Shown: positions 23,207 to 28,620 of the stretch, piece after piece | Numbering within the stretch: the stretch's first letter is position 1 | How the letters are laid out: the number at the start of each line of letters is the position of its first letter | IMG/VR virus record: IMGVR_UViG_3300044608_000471 | Location: 1-37,793 of that record | Length of the DNA stretch: 37,793 bases | Origin: a virus | Reading direction: 5' to 3' (one strand) | The notes under the pieces: generated by a model | The model's input: the letters and a program-made list of their open reading frames with translations, nothing else | Told to the model about the DNA's origin: nothing | Database searches by the model: none | Made by a program: the position numbers and the translations under genes

Positions 23207-23409
23207 GCCGCCGCCTCCTCGATGGCTTGCACCGTGCCGGGCGATAGCAGGGGCAGTATGTCGATCCCGCCCACCTTGGCGCTTAGGATGTAAGCCGAGG
23301 CCGGCCATGCGGGATCTATGTCAGTCTCACGATAGCCTGGCTCATAGTCCAGCTCACAATCAATCTCAATCTCGCCGTATCGGTATAGGTGCGAAATAGT
23401 GGTTAGCAT
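23191..23409 (-). CDS. Small acidic protein, 72 aa
   Basis: Starts MLTTISHLYRYGEIEIDCEL and includes the acidic DYEPGYRETDIDP, then a C-terminal helix with TVQAIEEAAAWEQS. Overlaps the upstream gene by 7 bases and the tiny membrane peptide downstream. Family unknown to me, function unknown. Confidence 0.65.
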   Translation of the reverse strand: MLTTISHLYRYGEIEIDCELDYEPGYRETDIDPAWPASAYILSAKVGGIDILPLLSPGTVQAIEEAAAWEQS

Positions 23410-23744
23410 GGCAGCTTCTCAACTTCAGGGATTAAAGGGTCCAGCATGGGCGCGGGTCGGTCGGCGTGCATATAGGACAGAATCTTGTCTTCAGCGTAGG
23501 TGCCGACAAAAAGATAGCGGTTTAGGCTGGTGTACTGGCGGATATATTCCGCCGTGCTCATGCCGGGCTGAAAAACGGGATAGGACCGCTTGCTGCTGTC
23601 GTGCTTGGCCTGGCCCTTTGGCCGGGTCAACTTGGCGCCCTTGCGCCCTTTGGATTTGTCGATTAGGGCCAGCAACGCGCGCGTCGGCTCGGCGTTTTCG
23701 GGTTTGACCGTGAGGGTTGCGCGATTGTGGTTGATGGTGATCAT
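23403..23744 (-). CDS. Unknown basic protein, 113 aa
   Basis: Start at 23744 (MITINHNRATLTVKPENA) has GGAG 8 bases upstream; a longer frame is not supported. The middle is basic (SKGRKGAKLTRPKGQAKHD), then MSTAEYIRQYTSLNRYLF and an acidic C-terminus. The basic part could bind nucleic acid. No family recognised. Confidence 0.6.
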   Translation of the reverse strand: MITINHNRATLTVKPENAEPTRALLALIDKSKGRKGAKLTRPKGQAKHDSSKRSYPVFQPGMSTAEYIRQYTSLNRYLFVGTYAEDKILSYMHADRPAPMLDPLIPEVEKLPC

Positions 23745-23748
23745 GTTG

Positions 23749-23877
23749 TTAGCTCCAGAGAATGTCAAAGTAAGCCAGACCGAGCGCGGCCAAGGCAAGG
23801 CCGACGACAAGCGCGGCGAGGAAGTCGAGCGCGGCGCTGGCGCGGCGCACGGGGCGGGGTTGGTAGTGCTGTCTCAT
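23749..23877 (-). CDS. Small membrane protein, 42 aa
   Basis: ATG 23877 overlaps the upstream stop (ATGA). A basic N-terminus (MRQHYQPRPVRRASAA) precedes one membrane helix (FLAALVVGLALAALGLAYF). This gives an N-in orientation by the positive-inside rule. Function unknown. Confidence 0.55.
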   Translation of the reverse strand: MRQHYQPRPVRRASAALDFLAALVVGLALAALGLAYFDILWS

Positions 23878-24146
23878 GCTTTGATGTATCCATGTTCGGC
23901 CATGAATTCGGCCAGGGTTAAATTTCGGGCTTTGTAGGTGTCGCCAAACTTGGTGAAGCAAGCGTGCACCGCCTCGCCTTTGCTGTTATGGCGCAGGGGT
24001 TCGCCCACCATGAAGCTATCGCCTACCATCTTGCGAGGCGGCAGCACTTCCAACATTTCCCAGTACATAGCTTCTGTCGTCGGAATCCATTGGTCGGGCT
24101 GCGCGTCCATAGCTGCCCACAAGTCGGACCATTCGAAAGTTTTCAT
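23874..24146 (-). CDS. Unknown protein, 90 aa
   Basis: ATG at 24146 follows GAGGAGG at 7 bases. Begins MKTFEWSDLWAAMDAQPDQW, contains YWEMLEVLPPRKM and FMVGEPLRHNSKGE. The pattern recalls the DUF1419 family of small unknown proteins, tentatively. It overlaps its neighbours by 4 bases at both ends. Confidence 0.65.
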   Translation of the reverse strand: MKTFEWSDLWAAMDAQPDQWIPTTEAMYWEMLEVLPPRKMVGDSFMVGEPLRHNSKGEAVHACFTKFGDTYKARNLTLAEFMAEHGYIKA

Positions 24147-24424
24147 GCTGCCGCCTCCTCGCGCTGGGTTAGCTGGTTGATACGGTCGCACAAGGATTGC
24201 AGGCAACCGTCATATTCTTGGAAAACAATCCCACCGCCATAGGCTTTAGTGTGGTACTTGCGCCCACCTAGGCTGTTGGCGAGCTTGCAGGCTATGGCGT
24301 AACGCTCGGACAGTCCGATGTTGGACTGCCAGCCGTGGACGTCCAGGTGCAGGAAATAACACACATGGCGAGGATTGCCGTTTATGTCGTTGCGTATGCG
24401 GGTGAAACTGCTAGGGGTGATCAT
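24143..24424 (-). CDS. Unknown protein, 93 aa
   Basis: Start chosen at 24424 (MITPSSFTRIRNDINGNPRH) with AAAGGA upstream. A beta segment (HVCYFLHLDVHGW), then a helix (SERYAIACKLANSLGG), then YHTKAYGGGIVFQEYD suggest a compact alpha/beta fold. No family recognised. A GC-rich hairpin (CGCGGC/GCCGCG) lies just upstream at about 24452-24469. Confidence 0.6.
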   Translation of the reverse strand: MITPSSFTRIRNDINGNPRHVCYFLHLDVHGWQSNIGLSERYAIACKLANSLGGRKYHTKAYGGGIVFQEYDGCLQSLCDRINQLTQREEAAA

Positions 24425-24479
24425 GATGGTCTGTCCTTTACTGAATGATGCGCGGCGCTCGGGCCGCGCGGGTTGAAGG

Positions 24480-24692
24480 TTAGTTGGGCAAATCGAGATT
24501 ACGGGCGCAAAGCTCATCATCAATCCGGAACAGCAGAGAATCAATGTCATCAATCTGGCTGTCCAAATCTTCGCCGTTGTCGGCGCGCTCGATTAGCGCT
24601 TTGCGGTGGGCGCGTGCGTCAATATAGTGTTGGGTCAACTCAGCGTCGCTGAATTGCCCGAATAATGGATTGTGAATTGAACGAAGTGTCAT
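24480..24692 (-). CDS. Small acidic protein, 70 aa
   Basis: ATG at 24692, with GGGAG 9 bases before it. It starts MTLRSIHNPLFGQFSDAELT and is acidic and helical (NGEDLDSQIDDIDSLLFRID). The leader around the start is nearly the same as that of the gene at 25062-25403. Function unknown. Confidence 0.6.
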   Translation of the reverse strand: MTLRSIHNPLFGQFSDAELTQHYIDARAHRKALIERADNGEDLDSQIDDIDSLLFRIDDELCARNLDLPN

Positions 24693-24712
24693 GTCGTTTG
24701 CTCCCTGGTAAG

Positions 24713-24859
24713 TTAACGGGTTGCGCGGTACGCCGCGCGAGCTTGAATGGCTGCGGTGCTGGCTGCCCAATAGGCGGCGTAGCTTGCGTCTGTCGGGTTG
24801 CGCTTGTAGGCGCGCAGGGCGCGGTCTGCGGCGCGGATTGCGGCGATGTAGGCTTTCAT
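24713..24859 (-). CDS. Small Ala/Tyr-rich helical protein, 48 aa
   Basis: ATG at 24859 follows GGAG at 8 bases. MKAYIAAIRAADRALRAYKR is followed by an Ala-rich helix (ASYAAYWAASTAAIQARAAY). The start overlaps the upstream stop by ATGA. Amphipathic and basic; function unknown. Confidence 0.55.
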   Translation of the reverse strand: MKAYIAAIRAADRALRAYKRNPTDASYAAYWAASTAAIQARAAYRATR

Positions 24860-25059
24860 GCTGTTGCTCCGGTGTTGATGTAATGCACGGCGTCCTGAGC
24901 GCGCATCGCAAGAATGCGCCCGTCGGTGCTGTCGTCTTGGTTTGCAAGCCACTGCGCCACATAAGCTAGCTTGACGGCGCGGATGATTTCGGGAGCCAGC
25001 ACAGTCTTGAAGGGGACTGCGCTAGCCTCGGCGGCTTTGGCGATTTCGACTGCGTTCAT
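24856..25059 (-). CDS. Small helical protein, 67 aa
   Basis: Starts MNAVEIAKAAEASAVPFKTV and ends DAVHYINTGATA. It begins two bases after the upstream stop, with no strong ribosome site, so it probably depends on reinitiation. Function unknown. Confidence 0.55.
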   Translation of the reverse strand: MNAVEIAKAAEASAVPFKTVLAPEIIRAVKLAYVAQWLANQDDSTDGRILAMRAQDAVHYINTGATA

Positions 25060-25061
25060 GA

Positions 25062-25403
25062 TTAATAGACCGACAGGCCGGTTTCGGTGTTGACGTTACG
25101 ACCGGCGTTTTCCCAAATCATGCCGGCGGCGATTGAAAGATGGCGATGCATCTCGCGCCAATGGCCGAGGCGGTCATAGTCAAGCCCACCTTCTCGGTTC
25201 TCAATAGCGCAGTCTTCGGCTACGCCAGCAAGGCTTGCGTCGACCAGCTGTAGCGCATCAAGCAGCGCAGCGTAGCGCGCCTTGTCGGCGCTTACGCGAG
25301 CTTGGACTGCGCTGCGCTGTTGCGCGGTCCAGTCGTCCTGAATGTAGATCTCAGTCGCGGCAGGCAAGCTGTCAATCCATTTGGCTAGCTGCTTAGGTGT
25401 CAT
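25062..25403 (-). CDS. First gene of the second leftward operon, 113 aa
   Basis: Starts MTPKQLAKWIDSLPAATEIY; AGGAG lies 9 bases before the ATG. The protein is helical, with ARVSADKARYAALLDALQL and a His/Trp segment GHWREMHRHLSIAAGMIW. It is the promoter-proximal gene after a sigma-70-like promoter, as expected for an early phage gene. Function unknown. Confidence 0.65.
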   Translation of the reverse strand: MTPKQLAKWIDSLPAATEIYIQDDWTAQQRSAVQARVSADKARYAALLDALQLVDASLAGVAEDCAIENREGGLDYDRLGHWREMHRHLSIAAGMIWENAGRNVNTETGLSVY

Positions 25404-25430
25404 GTCGTTTGCTCCTGGGTTGTTGGGGAA

Positions 25431-25463
25431 CCCTTACTGTAAGGGAATCTCTTACCTTGTCAA
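25431..25463 (-). promoter_or_regulatory. Leftward early promoter with palindromic operator
   Basis: On the minus strand: perfect -35 TTGACA (25463-25458), 16 bases, TACAGT (25441-25436, 4 of 6). The -10 sits in the perfect palindrome CCCTTACTGTAAGGG (25431-25445), a likely operator for a dimeric repressor. It should drive 25403-23144. Confidence 0.65.
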
Positions 25464-25501
25464 GCCCCCTAGTTGTCACGTTTGCGACATCAGAGGGTGT
25501 T

Positions 25502-25933
25502 TGTGGGTCATGTGTGGTTAGCGTGTGGTCAATGCGCGGGGATATGCGTGACCCACACGTTGCCAGAAGGGAAATGGGCTTTGTGGTCAATGTGGATAAT
25601 GAGTTGTATAGTCTAAAAGGAGATATATATACTGTATATATGTACAGCTATGGCTGCTACGCCCGCCGCCAACCCGCGCCGCGATTGCCCACATTGACCA
25701 CAAACGCGTTTTTGGCTGTAACTTGTTGATTTTAAAAGGCTTTTTTGTGGGTCATTGTGGGTCAATACCATAGTCCAACAATGACCCACGCGATGACCCA
25801 CAAACTGGCGCTAAAACTGTGGTCCATGTGGGCAATGGCAAACCGATTGCCCACATGACCCACACATCCAGGTGCGCTAGCTTTCAGCCGTGCGACTGCA
25901 AACCCGTTGCCCACATGGACCACATGGACCACA
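25502..25933. repeat. Array of 19 copies of a 9-base motif; candidate replication origin or control region
   Basis: Consensus TGTGG(G/T)(T/C)(C/A)A in both orientations. Forward copies begin at 25502, 25513, 25524, 25582, 25591, 25746, 25756, 25818 and 25827. Reverse copies begin at 25549, 25685, 25694, 25782, 25794, 25847, 25856, 25907, 25916 and 25925. Some copies are degenerate (25513, 25591). Many abut exactly (9-base steps), others are 10-12 bases apart, so neighbouring sites often lie on the same helix face. The gene-free stretch 25404-26069 contains nothing else coding. Such iterons bind a replication initiator or a regulator. Confidence 0.85.
25604..25647. promoter_or_regulatory. AT-rich core with LexA-like SOS box
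   Basis: CTGTATATATGTACAG at 25632-25647 fits the gammaproteobacterial/betaproteobacterial LexA pattern CTGT-N8-ACAG, with the preferred AT spacer. It overlaps a possible rightward promoter (TTGTAT at 25604, TATACT at 25628). The surrounding 40 bases are the most AT-rich of the region and could serve as an unwinding element. Confidence 0.6.
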
Positions 25934-26008
25934 CGGCTGCTGGCCGCCCGGCCATGTGAGTGAGTGCCCGCTAACCAGGGGGGAGGGGGAGGGCCGGCGG
26001 CCGGGCGG
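25885..26008. repeat. Nested inverted repeats and G tract near the terminase genes
   Basis: CAGCCGTG (25885-25892) pairs with CACGGCTG (25932-25939), enclosing the last three 9-base motifs. CCGCCCGGCC (25944-25953) pairs with GGCCGGGCGG (25999-26008). The loop of the second includes GGGGGGAGGGGGAGGG (25978-25993), which could form a quadruplex. Position just before terminase makes it a candidate packaging (pac) site as well. Confidence 0.5.
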
Positions 26009-26013
26009 TCACG

Positions 26014-26049
26014 GCAGCGGAGGGGCTGCAAACCTTTTTTATTTTTTGC
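26014..26049 (+). terminator. Possible rho-independent terminator before terminase
   Basis: GCAGC (26014-26018) and GCTGC (26025-26029) form a short stem, followed after AAACC by TTTTTTATTTTTT. It would stop rightward transcripts from the iteron region. The short stem and the five-base gap keep confidence low. Confidence 0.35.
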
Positions 26050-26057
26050 AAAAGTGC

Positions 26058-26063
26058 TATATT
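26058..26063 (+). promoter_or_regulatory. Possible -10 element directly before terminase small subunit
   Basis: TATATT lies 6 bases before the ATG at 26070, and no ribosome site is visible. If this is a real -10, the transcript would start at or near the ATG and be leaderless. No good -35 is present, so this is tentative. Confidence 0.3.
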
Positions 26064-26069
26064 CGGCCC

Positions 26070-26513
26070 ATGTTCGAGACCCTGCCATATGAGCCGCGTC
26101 AGTTGCAAGCGACTGAGGACCGGCTGCATCGCATCTACAAGGCTGCCAAGCTCGGCCTCAAGGGCGACAACCTGGCGTTGGCCGCAGGCATGTTGCCCAA
26201 GGAGTACGCCAGGCTCAAGCAGTTTGACGAGATCGCGGAGTACGCTGAACTCAAAGGCCGCGCAGAGGGCGAGATGGAAATGAGTCACCTACTGCACGAC
26301 GCCGCAGCGCAGGGCGACGCTAAGGCGGCGTTGGCGATCCTTCAGAACGTTCACGGCTGGGTAGCCAAGCAGGCCATCACAGTAGATGTGAATCAGTCGA
26401 TCAGCATCACGGCGGCGCTACAAGAGGCCGAGCGGCGCGTGATTGACGTCATCGAGAACAACCCAAGCCAAGTGCTACAACATGCAGACCACACGTTACA
26501 GCGCGCAGGATGA
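26070..26513 (+). CDS. Terminase small subunit
   Basis: A 147-residue helical protein (MFETLPYEPRQLQATEDRLH start) directly before the large subunit. It has an N-terminal helix-turn-helix-like part (AAKLGLKGDNLALAAGMLP near 25-43), an oligomerisation-like helical middle, and a C-terminal helix overlapping the start of the large subunit by 32 bases. Small subunits recognise the packaging site and feed DNA to the motor. Assignment rests on position and layout; the sequence itself is divergent. Longer frames upstream extend into the iteron region and are not favoured. Confidence 0.7.
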   Translation: MFETLPYEPRQLQATEDRLHRIYKAAKLGLKGDNLALAAGMLPKEYARLKQFDEIAEYAELKGRAEGEMEMSHLLHDAAAQGDAKAALAILQNVHGWVAKQAITVDVNQSISITAALQEAERRVIDVIENNPSQVLQHADHTLQRAG

Positions 26514-28014
26514 GCAGGAGCTAATGGCTCGGCTATGGAGCCCGGCCATCAAGGACAACCCGCTGGCGTTCGTGATGTTTGCCTACCCGTGGGGCGTCAA
26601 GGGCACGCCACTGGAGCACTTCACTGGCCCGCGCAAGTGGCAGCGCGAGGTGCTCGCGACTATGGCCGAGCACATCAAGAAGAACGGCGGCAAGCTGGAC
26701 TTTGACGTGCTGCGCCTGGCGGTCAGTTCTGGCCGGGGTATTGGCAAGTCGGCGCTGGTCAGTTGGATCACAGACTGGATGCTGTCCACGCGCATCGGCT
26801 CGACGACCATCATCTCGGCCAACAGTGAGAGTCAGCTCCGCAGTATCACCTGGGCCGAGCTGACTAAGTGGCTGGCAATGTCAATCAACAGCCACTGGTT
26901 CGAGGTATCAGCCACTAGGCTGATGCCAGCCAAGTGGCTGACGGAACTGGTCGAGCGCGATCTGAAGAAGGGCACCAGATACTGGGGCGTTGAGGGGCGG
27001 CTGTGGTCGGCTGAGAACCCAGACGCTTACGCTGGCGTGCACAACTTCGACGGCGTGATGGTGATCTTCGACGAGGCCAGTGGTATTGACGACTCGATCT
27101 GGGCGGTGACCAGTGGATTCTTTACCGAGAACACACCAAACCGCTTCTGGTTGGCGTTTTCCAACCCGCGCCGCAACACCGGGTACTTCTACGAGGCGTT
27201 TAACAGTAAGCGGGAGTTCTGGGCGTCAAAGATCGTGGACGCCAGGACGGTCGAAGGCACTGACAAGCAGGTGTATGAGCAGATCATCGCGGAATACGGG
27301 CCAGACAGCAGTCAGGCGCACGTCGAGGTGTATGGTCAGTTCCCGAACGAGGGCGACGATCAGTTCATTAGCATCGGCGTGGTCGACGACGCAATGAAAC
27401 GGGCCAAGCATATGGACCAGTCGGCGCCGATTGTGATCGGCGTAGACCCGGCGCGGTTCGGGGCAGACGCAACGGTCATCGCCGTGCGGCAGGGGCGCGA
27501 CATCGTCAAGCTGATCCGGCACCGGGGCGACGACACCATGACGGTGGTTGGGCACGTCATCGACGCGATTGAAGAGTTTAAGCCGTCGCTGGTCAACATC
27601 GACGAGGGCGGGCTGGGAGCGGGCGTTGTGGACCGGCTCAAAGAGCAGCGGTTCAAGGTCAGGGGCGTGAATTTCGGCAACAAGGCCAAAAACCCCATTA
27701 TGTATGGCAACAAACGGGCTGAAATGTGGGGTGATATGCGCGAATGGTTAAAAACAGCCAGTGCGCCAAACGACAGGTTCTTGAAAAGTGACCTGATTTC
27801 GCCTAAGATGAAGCCCGATTCGCGTGGTACGATCTATCTAGAGTCCAAAAAGGACATGAAAGCCCGTGGTCTGGCCTCACCGGACGCAGCAGACGCCATC
27901 GCGCTGACGTTTGCGTATCCTGTCGCCAGCCGAGAGTATCGTGAGCCAAAGTCACACATCCGCACCGCAAGCGGGTATAGTGGCGGGGCTGTAACCAGTT
28001 GGATGGGTGCTTAA
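26482..28014 (+). CDS. Terminase large subunit
   Basis: A 511-residue packaging motor. The ATPase part has Walker A SSGRGIGKS (82-90) and Walker B VMVIFDEAS (192-200). The nuclease part has VIGVDPARFGAD with Asp322, VNIDEGG with Asp374, and SPDAADAIAL with Asp468/Asp471, an RNase H-like fold. It drives DNA into the procapsid through the portal and cuts the concatemer. The start at 26482 overlaps the small subunit; ATG 26524 is an alternative with AGGAG too close. Circular permutation of the assembly would fit headful cutting, though that cannot be proven here. Confidence 0.92.
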   Translation: MQTTRYSAQDEQELMARLWSPAIKDNPLAFVMFAYPWGVKGTPLEHFTGPRKWQREVLATMAEHIKKNGGKLDFDVLRLAVSSGRGIGKSALVSWITDWMLSTRIGSTTIISANSESQLRSITWAELTKWLAMSINSHWFEVSATRLMPAKWLTELVERDLKKGTRYWGVEGRLWSAENPDAYAGVHNFDGVMVIFDEASGIDDSIWAVTSGFFTENTPNRFWLAFSNPRRNTGYFYEAFNSKREFWASKIVDARTVEGTDKQVYEQIIAEYGPDSSQAHVEVYGQFPNEGDDQFISIGVVDDAMKRAKHMDQSAPIVIGVDPARFGADATVIAVRQGRDIVKLIRHRGDDTMTVVGHVIDAIEEFKPSLVNIDEGGLGAGVVDRLKEQRFKVRGVNFGNKAKNPIMYGNKRAEMWGDMREWLKTASAPNDRFLKSDLISPKMKPDSRGTIYLESKKDMKARGLASPDAADAIALTFAYPVASREYREPKSHIRTASGYSGGAVTSWMGA

Positions 28015-28275
28015 ATGGCTAAAAAAGGCGTGTCTCTAAGCGTTGGACGGGGCGAGAAGCTGCCCGTCAGCAAGGGCGCGGGCCTGACAGCCAAGGGCCG
28101 CGAGAAGTACAACGCAGCCACCGGCTCCAACCTCAAGCCCCCGGCCCCAAGCCCCAAGACTAAGGCTGACGCTGGCCGCAAGGCGAGCTTCTGCGCCCGC
28201 ATGGAGGGCGTCGTCAAGAACGCCAAGGGCGACGCAGAGCGGGCTAAGGCATCACTCAAACGATGGAAGTGCTAA
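28015..28275 (+). CDS. Small basic conserved protein (DUF6321-like), 86 aa
   Basis: Starts MAKKGVSLSVGRGEKLPVSK and has GLTAKGREKYNAATGSNLK and KASFCARMEGVVKNAKGD, ending ASLKRWKC. I recognise the pattern of a widespread phage protein (DUF6321-like). Very basic; may bind DNA or act in head assembly. It begins immediately after the terminase stop. Confidence 0.75.
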   Translation: MAKKGVSLSVGRGEKLPVSKGAGLTAKGREKYNAATGSNLKPPAPSPKTKADAGRKASFCARMEGVVKNAKGDAERAKASLKRWKC

Positions 28276-28277
28276 TC

Positions 28278-28436
28278 ATGGCTACAAAACCCGGACTCTA
28301 CGCTAACATCCACGCCAAACAGGAGCGCATCAAAGCCGGTAGCGGCGAAAAGATGCGTAAGCCTGGCTCGCCTGGCGCACCCACCAAAAAAGACTTTGTG
28401 CAGTCGGCCAAAACGGCCAAGAAAGGCAAAAAATGA
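28278..28436 (+). CDS. Small basic conserved protein, 52 aa
   Basis: ATG 28278 to TGA 28436. The product starts MATKPGLYANIHAKQERIKA and has GSGEKMRKPGSPGAP. This KPGLYANIHAKxxRI pattern is common beside the preceding gene in phages. Its stop overlaps the next start (ATGA). Function unknown. Confidence 0.7.
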   Translation: MATKPGLYANIHAKQERIKAGSGEKMRKPGSPGAPTKKDFVQSAKTAKKGKK

Positions 28437-28618
28437 GCAAGCACCTCGAACCCATCAGCAAACTCAACGCCCGTGAGCCGAAGATGTCCGGCGGCGGGAT
28501 GCCTGACCGCAACAAGGAGACGTACTCCAAGATGCCGGGCATGGGCTGTCACGGCAGCATCCCGTCGGGCACCAACGTCAAGGCCACGGTTGCTAAGGTT
28601 CTGAGCAAGATCAAGTAA
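28433..28618 (+). CDS. Small conserved protein, 61 aa
   Basis: Starts MSKHLEPISKLNAREPKMSG and ends TVAKVLSKIK, with MGCHGSIPSGT in the middle. Third of a run of small Lys/Gly-rich genes between terminase and portal. Coupled by ATGA to the previous gene. Function unknown. Confidence 0.6.
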   Translation: MSKHLEPISKLNAREPKMSGGGMPDRNKETYSKMPGMGCHGSIPSGTNVKATVAKVLSKIK

Positions 28619-28620
28619 TC

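Noticed and set aside
25639-25728. Small ORF starting at the ATG inside the LexA-like box
   Set aside because: It begins within the palindrome, has no ribosome site at the right distance and runs into the repeats.
25502-25933. CRISPR array
   Set aside because: The repeats are only 9 bases, occur in both orientations, abut directly, and have no regular spacers or cas genes.
25762-26088. A 108-codon minus-strand frame in the iteron region
   Set aside because: Its sequence is made by the repeated 9-base motifs (recurring HVGN and similar words), has no ribosome site, and overlaps the terminase start.
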